From Methyloprofundus sp. (GTDB taxonomy: Bacteria; Pseudomonadota; Gammaproteobacteria; Methylococcales; Methylomonadaceae), in the NCBI GenBank assembly GCA_016592635.1, contig AP023240.1, positions 3,451,630-3,515,629 on the forward strand: a stretch of 64,000 nt of DNA. Reading direction: 5' to 3'. The notes beneath the pieces were generated by a model, which saw only the letters and a program-made list of their open reading frames with translations, did not search any database and was not told the origin of the DNA. A program made the translations under genes and the position numbers. The number at the start of each line of letters is the position of its first letter. The stretch's first letter is position 1. Shown piece by piece: positions 36,593 to 45,204 of this stretch.

Positions 36593-38332
36593 TTAATTTG
36601 CCAACAAAACTGCAGTGTCTTGTACTGCATCTGGCGCAATACCTTGTATACGTAAAGCTCCACCCATTACTTTTGCAAAAATTGGTGCCGCCACCAAACC
36701 ACCATAATATTGTCCTGCTTGTGGCGCATCGACCATAACTGCAATAATCAATTTTGGATCACTAGCGGGAGCCATGCCCACGAATACGGATAAATAATCA
36801 TCACCATAACCACCTGCTTCTGCTTTTTTTACTGTTCCTGTCTTACCAGCAACGCGATACCCACTTACCTTTGCCTGATAAGCCGTACCATCCTTCTGTA
36901 CAACTTGCTCAAGCATAGTTCTTACTTTTTGTGCAATATTTACTGATAACACTCGCGTTGCATAGGGGTCTTCTCCACGCTTACGCAAACTAACCGAGTG
37001 TAAGATGCCATCATCCGCTAATACGGTATATGCTCTTGCCAACTGCAAAGTAGACATTGATACCCGATAGCCAAATGATAAAGTTGCTTGCTCAAACAAA
37101 CTCCAACTATCATATTCAGGCAAACTCCCAGTTGCCTCGCCAGGAAAACCTACACCAGCCGACACCCCAAAACCCAAAGAATGATAAAAACGCCAAAAAT
37201 AATCAGGCGACATTGCTAAGGCAATTTTACTAGCAGCAACATTACTCGACTTTTTTAGTACGTTGGTTAAATTTAAAGTACCGTATTTATGCCCATCCTT
37301 AACCCACCTACCTTTAATTTTAAAATTCGCAGTGGTAAACAACTGCTTTTCTTTTATATACCCACCCTCTAATGCAGCAGCGACTACAAATGGCTTCAAA
37401 GTCGACCCAGGTTCGAACGCCTCAATAATTGCTCTATTTTTATAACGCGATATTTGTAACCCTTTACGCATATTAGGATTAAAGGCTGGTTGACTGACTA
37501 CTGCCAGTATATTGCCTGTCGCAGCCTCCAAAATAACCAATGATCCCGCTTTCGCTTTATGCTGAAGTACAGCTGCTTTTAATTCTCTATAAGCCAAATA
37601 CTGTAAACGCTCATCAATACTTAAGACTAAATCCTGTCCTGGCTCAGCTTGTTTAATACTCTCAATATCCTCAATAACCCGCCGAGCACCATCTCGAATC
37701 ACTCTCTTACTACCTGCAATGCCATCCAAAATATTATTATGCATCAACTCCAGCCCTTCTTGGCCTTGATCATCAATATTAGTAAACCCTAACAAATGAG
37801 CCGTTACTTCACCAGCAGGATAAAATCGCTTATATTCCTTAATGACCGAAACACCAGGCAAACTTAAAGCCTTTACCTGAAAAGTTAAAAGTGGGTCTAC
37901 CCGCCGCTTCAAATATGCAAACCTCTTCTGCGTAGAGGCATCGAATGCTTTCGTAACTTTAGCAAAAGGGATTCCTAAAATTTTTGCTGCTTGTCGTAAC
38001 TTTTTATCAGAAACTAACTCCTCACAAGCCTGCTTATTCTTTTTAAGTTGACAGTACTGTGGATCTACCCAAATAGTATCAACAGGTGCGCTCACAGCCA
38101 AACTTTCACCATTTCGATCCAAAATCTGACCCCGATAAGCAGGTATCTTTACGGTACTTACATAGCGACTTTGCGCTTGCCCCTGCAAAAACCGAGTATC
38201 AAATATTTGTAACTGTACCGCTCGAATAATCAATACCAGCATAGCCAGCAACATCAAAAAATATACTAGCCGCCGTCTGCCCGAAAAATCATCTACTTTT
38301 CTAATTCGGTTGCGTTGCTTAACCTGCCGCAT
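36593..38332 (-). CDS. ftsI: Septal transpeptidase FtsI (PBP3)
   Basis: FtsI cross-links septal peptidoglycan. It has a short cytoplasmic N-terminus and one membrane span (about 20-42). The pedestal domain includes RGQILDRNGESLAVS. Transpeptidase motifs: SxxK in FEPGSTLKPFVVA (active Ser), SSN in LKKSSNVAAS, and KTG in VAGKTGTVKKA. The 579 residues are normal. Its first base overlaps the ftsL stop at 38332. Confidence 0.97.
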   Translation of the reverse strand: MRQVKQRNRIRKVDDFSGRRRLVYFLMLLAMLVLIIRAVQLQIFDTRFLQGQAQSRYVSTVKIPAYRGQILDRNGESLAVSAPVDTIWVDPQYCQLKKNKQACEELVSDKKLRQAAKILGIPFAKVTKAFDASTQKRFAYLKRRVDPLLTFQVKALSLPGVSVIKEYKRFYPAGEVTAHLLGFTNIDDQGQEGLELMHNNILDGIAGSKRVIRDGARRVIEDIESIKQAEPGQDLVLSIDERLQYLAYRELKAAVLQHKAKAGSLVILEAATGNILAVVSQPAFNPNMRKGLQISRYKNRAIIEAFEPGSTLKPFVVAAALEGGYIKEKQLFTTANFKIKGRWVKDGHKYGTLNLTNVLKKSSNVAASKIALAMSPDYFWRFYHSLGFGVSAGVGFPGEATGSLPEYDSWSLFEQATLSFGYRVSMSTLQLARAYTVLADDGILHSVSLRKRGEDPYATRVLSVNIAQKVRTMLEQVVQKDGTAYQAKVSGYRVAGKTGTVKKAEAGGYGDDYLSVFVGMAPASDPKLIIAVMVDAPQAGQYYGGLVAAPIFAKVMGGALRIQGIAPDAVQDTAVLLAN

Positions 38333-38595
38333 TACAACTGAATATAAATAATGGCTAGCCTATCTGGTTCGACTAGACCCATCTTTTTACGTGCAGATTT
38401 TTCAACCTGATTATGTTCAGACAGCATTCTTTCTTCTATGATCAAACGCTTCCAGCTTACTTCTAATTGCTCAAGTTTATATTCAGATGCTTGTATCTTA
38501 CTAAAAGTCAATCTGGAGCTGTACTTACTGTAAATAACAGCAAGCCCAGAAACCATTAAGACCATTAGCAAGACTACAACCAAAATTCGCTCCAT
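38332..38595 (-). CDS. ftsL: Cell-division protein FtsL
   Basis: This is a short (87-residue) bitopic membrane protein of the FtsQBL complex. The span lies at about 5-23 (VVVLLMVLMVSGLAVIY), followed by a periplasmic coiled-coil region (QASEYKLEQLEVSWKRLIIE) and the family ending ARKKMGLVEPDR. Identification rests on this pattern and on its place between rsmH and ftsI, since sequence conservation is low. Confidence 0.93.
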   Translation of the reverse strand: MERILVVVLLMVLMVSGLAVIYSKYSSRLTFSKIQASEYKLEQLEVSWKRLIIEERMLSEHNQVEKSARKKMGLVEPDRLAIIYIQL

Positions 38596-38601
38596 AGCAA
38601 T

Positions 38602-39525
38602 CTATTTGCATTCAGCAATACGCATTACTGCACTACGTGCTCGTGGATTCTCTGCTAATTCACTTGCACCTGCCTTAATTGCTTTACCACATTTTATTAA
38701 CCGTATTGCTGCTAATTCTTCAGCTAGCATCGGTAATTTGCTGGCAGTATATTTACCTCTTGATTCATCCCTAATAAATCGTTTTACAATTCTATCTTCA
38801 AGTGAATGAAAAGAAATGACCGCCATCCTGCCGCCACTATTTAAAACATGCACAGCTTGCTCTAAAACCGTTTTAATTTCATCCAACTCATGATTAACAG
38901 CAATCCTGACTGCCTGAAAACTACGCGTAGCAGGGTGCTTATGTTTTTCTTTAAAAGGCACGGCTGCAACCACCAAATCAGCAAACTGCTTAGTTGTCTC
39001 CAATGGAGACTCTAGTCGCTGGGTAACAACAGCATTCGCAATACGCCGCGCAAAACGTTCTTCACCATAGTCAAACAATACCTGCACCAACTCTTGCTCG
39101 GCAACTTTTGCCAACCATTCTGCAGCTGAAACGCCAGAGCTACAATCCATACGCATATCTAATGGCCCATCTTTCATAAAGCTAAAGCCTCTTTCAGCCT
39201 TATCTAGCTGTGGAGAAGACATTCCAAAATCCATCAAGACACCATCAACCTTACCTAACCAATCACGTTTTTCCACAACACCTTGTAGTTGTGAAAAACA
39301 ACAATGCTCAAGTTGAAACCGAGAGTCTTTTAATAATTCAAGCGCATAATCAGATTGAATAGCATCTAAATCTCGGTCTAAAGCGAGTAATTGCCCTTTA
39401 CTACTTAATTGTTTTAATATTCCTGCACTATGCCCACCACGGCCAAAAGTACAGTCAATATAAATACCATCTGGTTTGATAGATAGCTCATGTAATGCTT
39501 CTTTATATAATACGGGTAAATGCAC
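38602..39525 (-). CDS. rsmH: 16S rRNA (cytosine1402-N4)-methyltransferase RsmH
   Basis: RsmH methylates N4 of C1402 in the decoding centre, using S-adenosylmethionine. It starts MHLPVLYKEALHELSI. SAM site: YIDCTFGRGGHSAGIL; also VLMDFGMSSPQLDKAERGFS and the LDMRMD segment; C-terminal AVISFHSLEDRIVKRF. The 307 residues are normal. It lies between mraZ and ftsL with gaps of 13 and 6 bases. Confidence 0.97.
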   Translation of the reverse strand: MHLPVLYKEALHELSIKPDGIYIDCTFGRGGHSAGILKQLSSKGQLLALDRDLDAIQSDYALELLKDSRFQLEHCCFSQLQGVVEKRDWLGKVDGVLMDFGMSSPQLDKAERGFSFMKDGPLDMRMDCSSGVSAAEWLAKVAEQELVQVLFDYGEERFARRIANAVVTQRLESPLETTKQFADLVVAAVPFKEKHKHPATRSFQAVRIAVNHELDEIKTVLEQAVHVLNSGGRMAVISFHSLEDRIVKRFIRDESRGKYTASKLPMLAEELAAIRLIKCGKAIKAGASELAENPRARSAVMRIAECK

Positions 39526-39538
39526 TCACTATTCCTAA

Positions 39539-40006
39539 TTAAAAAGACAAACTACCCAGCTCAGCCAAGCCTTCATCGTCATCACCATCCATCCACTCAC
39601 TTTCTTTAGCAGCCCAGGCTGCTTCATTCCATATCTCAAATTTATTTAGCTGCCCCACTAAAATAAGTTTTTTTTCCATACCCGCAAAATTTCTTAATTT
39701 CTCGGACAATAACAGCCTACCCTGTGCATCCATTTCAGCTTCTATCGCATTACCAATAACAAAGCGCCGTAATTTTCCAGCCATTTTATTTAAAGTAGGT
39801 AATTTACTAATTGTTAGCTCAAGCTTTTCCCATTCAGGCAGCGGGTAAAGCCATAAACATCCAGGTTCACCAACACATTTTTCATTAACAGCAACAGTAA
39901 CGACTAATTGATGCTCACAAGCATCCTGCAATTCTTCTCGATAACGAGTCGGGATTGCAAAGCGCCCTTTTGCATCTAAATTAATTGCTGTTACGCCTCT
40001 AAACAA
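39539..40006 (-). CDS. mraZ: MraZ, transcriptional regulator of the dcw cluster
   Basis: MraZ is a DNA-binding protein related to AbrB folds that represses its own dcw operon in E. coli. Two MraZ domains carry the repeated pattern: LDAKGRFAIPTRYREEL near the N-terminus and MDAQGRLLLSEKLRNFA later. The family N-terminus is (M)FRGVTAINLDAKGR, and here the codon before FRGV is TTG (40004-40006) with aaggag 6 bases upstream. I therefore take TTG 40006 as the start (155 residues). The longer frame to 40057 would cover its own operator. Confidence 0.93.
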   Translation of the reverse strand: MFRGVTAINLDAKGRFAIPTRYREELQDACEHQLVVTVAVNEKCVGEPGCLWLYPLPEWEKLELTISKLPTLNKMAGKLRRFVIGNAIEAEMDAQGRLLLSEKLRNFAGMEKKLILVGQLNKFEIWNEAAWAAKESEWMDGDDDEGLAELGSLSF

Positions 40007-40041
40007 GTCTTTCTCCTTTAATTCCAAAAGCTTCCGAAAAA

Positions 40042-40066
40042 AGACACTTTTCCCCACTATTCACCA
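40042..40066 (-). promoter_or_regulatory. MraZ operator candidate: three 10-bp-spaced boxes
   Basis: On the minus strand, TGGTG-N5-TGGGG-N5-TGTCT lies between the promoter and the mraZ start. Known MraZ sites are TGGGN repeats with 5-base spacers. The middle box fits well; the outer two deviate. Confidence 0.6.
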
Positions 40067-40076
40067 CTTAAGTTAA

Positions 40077-40105
40077 ACTATAGATTTCTCGCTTTAGTTA
40101 GTCAA
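40077..40105 (-). promoter_or_regulatory. Sigma-70 promoter of the dcw cluster
   Basis: On the minus strand, TTGACT (40100-40105) and TATAGT (40077-40082) are spaced 17 bases. This is close to the E. coli consensus. It lies about 70 bases before the mraZ TTG start and just upstream of the MraZ boxes, so it is the probable main promoter of the operon. Confidence 0.75.
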
Positions 40106-40324
40106 GAGGACTAACCAATAATTTCTCTTTTTTGGACAATGACTTAGAAACACCTTACCCTTAAAATTTTAAAGGCATTCCATTACCACAAAAAAAACAA
40201 ACCCTATCAATTATTTAAATTTCATAGTTAATGTAATTTATTAACTATATAAAAGACCATTTATTTTTTAGGAAAAAGGCCGTAACCTCCTCTCTTGCCG
40301 ATAATAAAATTATTTTCTTCAGGC

Positions 40325-40379
40325 AATAAAAAACCCATGAAGTACTCAATATTATTGGCACTTTATGGGTTTTTTATTT
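40325..40379. terminator. Terminator between the HvfA-like gene and mraZ region
   Basis: aataaaaaacccat pairs with atgggttttttattt, with a long loop (about 26 bases). T-runs on both strands suit a two-way terminator. On the minus strand it lies 35 bases past the stop of the HvfA-like gene. The remainder of 40106-40414 is AT-rich with no gene. Confidence 0.65.
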
Positions 40380-40414
40380 AGACCTACTCGAGCAATTTTC
40401 CCGAGATATAATTA

Positions 40415-40783
40415 TTACATGCTACTTCCACACTTGCCTTCGCCACACTTGCCTTCCATTGCCATGGCTTTACTACCTTTTTTAGCACTCGGCATTGGCT
40501 TATTACCAGCACACTTACCTTCAGATGTTTTTTCCAAAGCACCTTTTGGCATCATGCTTGCGCCACATTTTCCTTCGCCACAAGCGCCATCCTTCATTTT
40601 CATGGCTCCTTTAACTTTATCTGCTTGCGCAACTTGCATATAACCATCGGTTAGTTCAGTCATCGCAAATGGGCTATTTGCTACGCCAGCAGCACCTTCT
40701 GCCATAACACCTGTCGCTGTTAACCCAGAAACCAAAGTCGTACCTACCGCAATTGCTAAAGGTGATTTTTTTATACTCATCAT
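40415..40783 (-). CDS. HvfA-like small Cys-rich secreted peptide (RiPP metallophore precursor candidate)
   Basis: The protein has 122 residues (ATG 40783, or the adjacent ATG 40780). An N-terminal signal peptide lies at about 1-29 (IAVGTTLVSGLTATGVMA). The C-terminal half is Gly/Lys/Met/Cys-rich, with EGKCG units: ACGEGKCGASM, EGKCAGN and EGKCGEGKCGSSM. This is the pattern of HvfA-type precursors, in which EGKCG Cys residues are converted to oxazolone/thioamide copper-binding groups by an HvfB (DUF692) and HvfC (DUF2063) pair. Neither partner is adjacent: mgtE lies upstream and mraZ downstream. It could be an orphan precursor modified in trans, or an unmodified metal-binding peptide. A ribosome site (aagga) precedes it. 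Confidence 0.75.
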   Translation of the reverse strand: MMSIKKSPLAIAVGTTLVSGLTATGVMAEGAAGVANSPFAMTELTDGYMQVAQADKVKGAMKMKDGACGEGKCGASMMPKGALEKTSEGKCAGNKPMPSAKKGSKAMAMEGKCGEGKCGSSM

Positions 40784-40853
40784 TTTTCCTTAAAAAAATT
40801 TTTAAAATAATACGCATTCTATTTACGTAACTATACTTGTTCTCTGGAGAGTT

Positions 40854-42206
40854 TTAAGCCAATAAAAAGATAGTTGCCAATCCTAAAAATGACATAAAAC
40901 CAACAACATCAGTTACTGTTGTCAGCAACACTCCACCCGCCAAGGCTGGGTCAATACCACGCTTGTGTAAAAATAGAGGAATCAATACTCCAGCCAAAGC
41001 CGCGCAACTTAAATTAATCACCATCGCAGCTCCCAACATCACACCTAATGGCATATTAGAGAACCAGTAAGCAGCAACCATCGCCACCACAACGGACCAA
41101 ACAATTCCATTTACAGCACCAACTGCCAGCTCTTTAAATAAGAATGACATCGCATTCGAAGGGGCAATTTGATGTAATGCCAAACCACGAATTACCAAGG
41201 TCAATGTCTGACTTCCTGCAATTCCACCCATACTAGCAACAACTGGCATCAATACAGCCAAAGCAACAATTTGATCAATCGTCGCTTCAAATAAGCCAAT
41301 AACCCACGACGCTAAAAAGGCCGTAAACAAGTTCACTCCCAACCAAACTGCACGCCGCCTTGCACTCACCAACACAGGAGAAAATAAATCATGCTCTTCA
41401 TCTAGTCCCGCTGAACTTAAAACAGCACGCTCAGCCTCTTCTCTCACAACATCAAGTACTGTCTCTAAGGAAATTCGACCCGTGACTTTACCTTCCTCAT
41501 CTACTACCGCTGCAGATAAAATATCTCTATGTTCAAAAATAGCTGCCACTTCAGAAATTGGCATATTCTCCGGAATGGCTTCAGCCACTGCATTCATTAT
41601 TGTGGCAATAATCACATGCGTATCGCTCGTTAAAATGGTTGCAATTGCAACGACTCCTTGATACTTACTTTCTCTATCAACGACAACTAGGCTATCCATA
41701 TTTGCAGGCATCTTACCTTGAGCGCGCAAATACCTTAATACCGCATCGACCGTAACATCTGCACGAATCGTTAAGGCATCTAGGTTCATTAACCCAGCAG
41801 CGGTATGCCCATCATAAGACAAAGCCGCTTCTAGACGGCTATCACCTTCACTTTGAAGGATTTTTTCTCTTACTTCTGTAGGAAAATCAGCCACCAAATC
41901 AGCCATATCCCGTGGCTCTAATTGGCTAGCAGCAATTATCAAATCTTTGGACAAAGTTCGCTTGATCAAGCCAATGCGCACCTCTCCCTGTAATGCAGCA
42001 AGAGTTTGCCCCATGGCTTCTGGAGCCATAATTTCCCATAATTGGTAGCGATAATCTATAGGCAAAGACCTAAGCAATAAAGCTATTTCAGCAGGATATA
42101 AACTATGTAAATGACTGCGAGCATCATAAAGTGCCTTATTATCAAGGTCATTCATGATTTGCTCTAAATTCAACTCAGAGTTGTCTTGTGGTCTATTTAT
42201 TAACAT
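40854..42206 (-). CDS. mgtE: MgtE-type magnesium transporter
   Basis: This is a Mg2+ channel with a cytosolic Mg2+ sensor. It has the MgtE N domain (about 30-130, ALYDARSHLHSLYPAEIALL), two CBS domains (about 135-265, AAGLMNLDALTIRADVTV and GRISLETVLDVV), a plug helix and five membrane spans from about 285 (PVVASMGGIAGSQTLTLVIR and LLTTVTDVVGFMSFLG). The 450 residues are normal. It follows rapZ with a 34-base gap on the same strand. Confidence 0.95.
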   Translation of the reverse strand: MLINRPQDNSELNLEQIMNDLDNKALYDARSHLHSLYPAEIALLLRSLPIDYRYQLWEIMAPEAMGQTLAALQGEVRIGLIKRTLSKDLIIAASQLEPRDMADLVADFPTEVREKILQSEGDSRLEAALSYDGHTAAGLMNLDALTIRADVTVDAVLRYLRAQGKMPANMDSLVVVDRESKYQGVVAIATILTSDTHVIIATIMNAVAEAIPENMPISEVAAIFEHRDILSAAVVDEEGKVTGRISLETVLDVVREEAERAVLSSAGLDEEHDLFSPVLVSARRRAVWLGVNLFTAFLASWVIGLFEATIDQIVALAVLMPVVASMGGIAGSQTLTLVIRGLALHQIAPSNAMSFLFKELAVGAVNGIVWSVVVAMVAAYWFSNMPLGVMLGAAMVINLSCAALAGVLIPLFLHKRGIDPALAGGVLLTTVTDVVGFMSFLGLATIFLLA

Positions 42207-42240
42207 ATATATCCTTTTTTATTTCTTGGTAAGTAATCTA

Positions 42241-43101
42241 TTACTGCAATTCCCGGTGCCTAACGATGACATTAAACGCCTTACTCTGGAAATACCGAGC
42301 CAAACTATCTATTAAAAATACCGAACGATGCTGCCCGCCCGTACAACCCACAGCAACCGTCAAATAACTACGATTCTCTTGCTCAAATCGTGGCACCCAA
42401 CGCTCTAATAACGCTGAAATATCTTGAAAAAATTCCATAGCAACCACTTCCGATTGCAAAAAATCTATAACTGCCTGATCTTTCCCCGTCAACCCTCGTA
42501 AAGCAGGATTCCAATACGGGTTAGGCAAACATCGCGCATCAAAGACAAAATCAGCATCCAGTGGTATGCCATGTTTAAATCCAAACGACTGTGTCTGTAT
42601 GGATATTTTTTGTTGCGCTCCTTCCTGCACATAATCTCGTACTAGCTCACGCAATTGGTGATAATGCGTACGGCTAGTATCAATAATTAAATCAGCTAAA
42701 TTAGCAACCGACTTTAACATGTCCTTTTCAATTTTAATTGCCTCTTTTAGAGACAAATGCAAATTAGTCAACGGATGCCTACGGCGTGTTTCACTATAGC
42801 GCTTCAGCAATATTGCTTCTTCCGCTTGCATATAAATGACACTGCACTCTATACCATGTGCACGTATATAAGCCAGCTTATCAGCAAATGCGTACAAGCT
42901 ATCTCCATGATTTCTTGCGTCAATACCAATAGCCGTTTTACTGTATGTTGCCTGATCTTGCAACATGACATTACTAACAAAATCATCCAGTAAAGTAATC
43001 GGTAAATTATCTATACAATAGAAACCACAATCCTCTAAAGTATCTAAAGCAATACTTTTCCCTGACCCAGATAAGCCTGTCAAAATTAACAACTTCATCA
43101 T
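42241..43101 (-). CDS. rapZ: RNase adaptor / nucleotide-binding protein RapZ
   Basis: In E. coli RapZ binds GlmZ/GlmY small RNAs and steers RNase E to control glucosamine-6-phosphate synthase. Walker A: LTGLSGSGKSIALDTLE. Other conserved parts are YCIDNLP, IDTSRTHYHQLRE and the C-terminal VAVGCTGGQHRSVFLID. The 286 residues are normal. A strong terminator lies between hpf and this gene, so it may have a separate promoter. ptsN, its usual upstream neighbour, is absent. Confidence 0.95.
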   Translation of the reverse strand: MMKLLILTGLSGSGKSIALDTLEDCGFYCIDNLPITLLDDFVSNVMLQDQATYSKTAIGIDARNHGDSLYAFADKLAYIRAHGIECSVIYMQAEEAILLKRYSETRRRHPLTNLHLSLKEAIKIEKDMLKSVANLADLIIDTSRTHYHQLRELVRDYVQEGAQQKISIQTQSFGFKHGIPLDADFVFDARCLPNPYWNPALRGLTGKDQAVIDFLQSEVVAMEFFQDISALLERWVPRFEQENRSYLTVAVGCTGGQHRSVFLIDSLARYFQSKAFNVIVRHRELQ

Positions 43102-43133
43102 TTCAACGTCTACACACTAAACTTTTTGCTATG

Positions 43134-43172
43134 CAAAAAAAAACGAAGAACATAATTACTACACTCTTCGTT
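43134..43172 (-). terminator. Intrinsic terminator after hpf
   Basis: On the minus strand aacgaaga pairs with tcttcgtt (43142-43149 with 43165-43172; loop 15), followed directly by eight T residues. It ends the rpoN-hpf transcript before rapZ. Confidence 0.8.
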
Positions 43173-43187
43173 ATTTTTAATGCAAAA

Positions 43188-43481
43188 TTAACCGCGATGT
43201 GACTGCATTTTTTCTTTGTGCTTAATAATTTGGCGATCTAACTTATCTACCATATTATCAATTGCTGCATACATATCTTCTTTAACATCATCAGCAAATA
43301 TTTTTGCACCACTAACTTGCACTGTTGCTTCTGCTTTCTGCTCTAATTTCTCTACTGTCAAGATCACATGTACATCAGTAACATGCTCAAAATGACGCTT
43401 AATTTTAGCGATTTTATCTTCAACATGCTGCTTCATTGCCGCGGTTACTTCAACATGATGACCTGTTATGCTAATTTGCAT
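43188..43481 (-). CDS. hpf: Ribosome hibernation promoting factor (short HPF)
   Basis: The 97-residue protein belongs to the YhbH/HPF family and binds the 30S decoding region, driving 100S dimer formation in stationary phase. It starts MQISITGHHVEVTAAMKQHV, with IKRHFEHVTDVHVILTVEK and the basic helix MVDKLDRQIIKHKEK at the end. There is no long C-terminal dimerisation domain. It sits 56 bases after rpoN, the standard arrangement. Confidence 0.95.
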   Translation of the reverse strand: MQISITGHHVEVTAAMKQHVEDKIAKIKRHFEHVTDVHVILTVEKLEQKAEATVQVSGAKIFADDVKEDMYAAIDNMVDKLDRQIIKHKEKMQSHRG

Positions 43482-43537
43482 AAATATAACTCCTAACTAA
43501 TAATATTTTTAAAAAACATTTCATTATACTAACTTTA

Positions 43538-44995
43538 TTACAAAAGTCGCTTTCTTTGACTAGATGATGGAATAGATATTGCTTCACGGTACTTGGCAAC
43601 AGTACGCCGTGCAACATTAATTCCTTTCTCTTTTAACAACTCTGCCATCTTGCTATCACTTAATGGCTTTGCCGGATTTTCATTACTCACCAGCTCTTTA
43701 ATAAAAGCTCTGATCGCTGTAGCTGAACACTCCCCTCCTGCCGCCGTTGATACGTGACTAGAGAAAAAATATTTGAATTCAATAACACCATTAGGAAGAT
43801 GCATATATTTTTGGGTTGTTACCCGCGATATAGTCGATTCATGCAACTCCAACTCTTCTGCAATATCTCGCAGCACCATCGGTTTCATTGCAATTGCCCC
43901 GTGCTCAAGAAACTCCGTTTGCTTAGCAATAATACTTTGACCAACACGCAGCAAAGTATCATTTCGACTATGCAAACTCTTAATAAACCAGCGAGCCTCT
44001 TGCAAATGCTCCTTCATACTGACATTATCTTTACTATTATCAGCCCTTTTAATCATATTTGAATAAAAAGGATTTACTCTTAATTTAGGTGCAATATCCG
44101 GATTCAGATTTACTTGCCACTCACCATTCACCTTGGCAACAAATACATCAGGCACGACATATTCCGAATCAGACTCTTCAATAGTCCGTCCTGGCATCGG
44201 GTCTAATGAACGAATCAAGCTAATAATTTTATCCAGCACACTACCAGAAACGGCTAAACGTTTCATTAATTTAATTCTATCCTGAGCTGCCAACAAATCA
44301 AGAAAGCGTTCCACCAATTCCAGCGCATCATTGCGCAAGGGGAAATCTTCAGGCAATTGCATCAACTGTAAACGCAAACAATCTCTCAAGTCTTCTGCCA
44401 CAACACCTGCAGGCTCAAACTGTTGCACTCTATGTAAAACGGCGCAAAACTCTTCTTTTTCCAAATCATCAAACTGATCTATCATTCCTTGATAAATATC
44501 TTCGACCGTACTTCTTAAATACCCATCACCATCAACCGAATCAACAATGGCAATAGCAATGGCTCGATCTCTTTCAGTAAAAGGCACCATCTCCATCTGC
44601 CACAGCAAGTGATCTTGCAAACTTGCTGATTTGCTACGCTGCACCTCAAAGTCAGGAGCGTCCGCGGCAGGAGCCGCTGCATTCATTTGCGCCGCATCAA
44701 ACACATCTTCCCATGATGTATCAGTAGGCAACTCATCAGGCATATCCGTTTGCGAGCCTTCGCTACTAAGCTGATCACTATTATCTACTTTATCTGTAAC
44801 TTCTTTTTGTTCAACATGTTCTCCTACTGGCGCGCCCTCGTCTTCTGCCACCTCAAGCATCATATTAGAATCCAGTGCTTGCTGTATTTCCTGCTGTAAA
44901 TCCAACGTAGAAAGCTGCAACAACTTGATCGCCTGTTGCAACTGTGGCGTCATCGATAACTGTTGTCCCATCCGGAGCTGCAAAGACTGCTTCAT
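43538..44995 (-). CDS. rpoN: RNA polymerase sigma-54 factor RpoN
   Basis: This sigma factor serves -24/-12 promoters and needs AAA+ activators. The N-terminal activator region is QLRMGQQLSMTPQLQQAIKL. An acidic linker (about 55-110) follows, then the core-binding region, the HTH (LHESTISRVTTQKYMHLPNG) and the C-terminal RpoN box ARRTVAKYREA. The 485 residues are normal. A good ribosome site (taggaggg) lies 6 bases upstream. A large palindromic element (about 45005-45175) separates it from lptB. Confidence 0.97.
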   Translation of the reverse strand: MKQSLQLRMGQQLSMTPQLQQAIKLLQLSTLDLQQEIQQALDSNMMLEVAEDEGAPVGEHVEQKEVTDKVDNSDQLSSEGSQTDMPDELPTDTSWEDVFDAAQMNAAAPAADAPDFEVQRSKSASLQDHLLWQMEMVPFTERDRAIAIAIVDSVDGDGYLRSTVEDIYQGMIDQFDDLEKEEFCAVLHRVQQFEPAGVVAEDLRDCLRLQLMQLPEDFPLRNDALELVERFLDLLAAQDRIKLMKRLAVSGSVLDKIISLIRSLDPMPGRTIEESDSEYVVPDVFVAKVNGEWQVNLNPDIAPKLRVNPFYSNMIKRADNSKDNVSMKEHLQEARWFIKSLHSRNDTLLRVGQSIIAKQTEFLEHGAIAMKPMVLRDIAEELELHESTISRVTTQKYMHLPNGVIEFKYFFSSHVSTAAGGECSATAIRAFIKELVSNENPAKPLSDSKMAELLKEKGINVARRTVAKYREAISIPSSSQRKRLL

Positions 44996-45004
44996 TTAGC
45001 CCTC

Positions 45005-45175
45005 CTAAGGAACGAGAACTCAGTAATACCCGAGTCTAGCTTGCCTTTTGGCCTCCTCACAGCAGCGCTAGAAAAACAGTTACGTAGCCTGCTATGCGCC
45101 TGTGTTTCTAACGCCGCTGTGAAGCCAAAATCCTGCGTCATACTTTCAGGTATTATTAAACCCTCGTCCCTAAAC
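45005..45175. repeat. Large imperfect palindromic element between rpoN and lptB
   Basis: The two arms match over about 70 bases when one is read on the opposite strand. The paired pieces, from outside in, are TAAGGA/TAGGGA, GAG, TAATACC, TTTTGGC, CAGCAGCGCTAGAAA/CAGCGGCGTTAGAAA and ACAG. The centre is about 20 bases. The element is non-coding; 66- and 81-codon frames over it come from its structure. It could be a MITE-like or REP-type repeat. It replaces the normally short gap between lptB and rpoN and begins within the rpoN ribosome site. Confidence 0.7.
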
Positions 45176-45204
45176 TTATCGAGTAAAATCATTATTTCAC
45201 CACC

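Noticed and set aside
40006..40057. N-terminal extension of mraZ
   Set aside because: It would code through the putative MraZ operator and does not match the family, which begins at FRGV.
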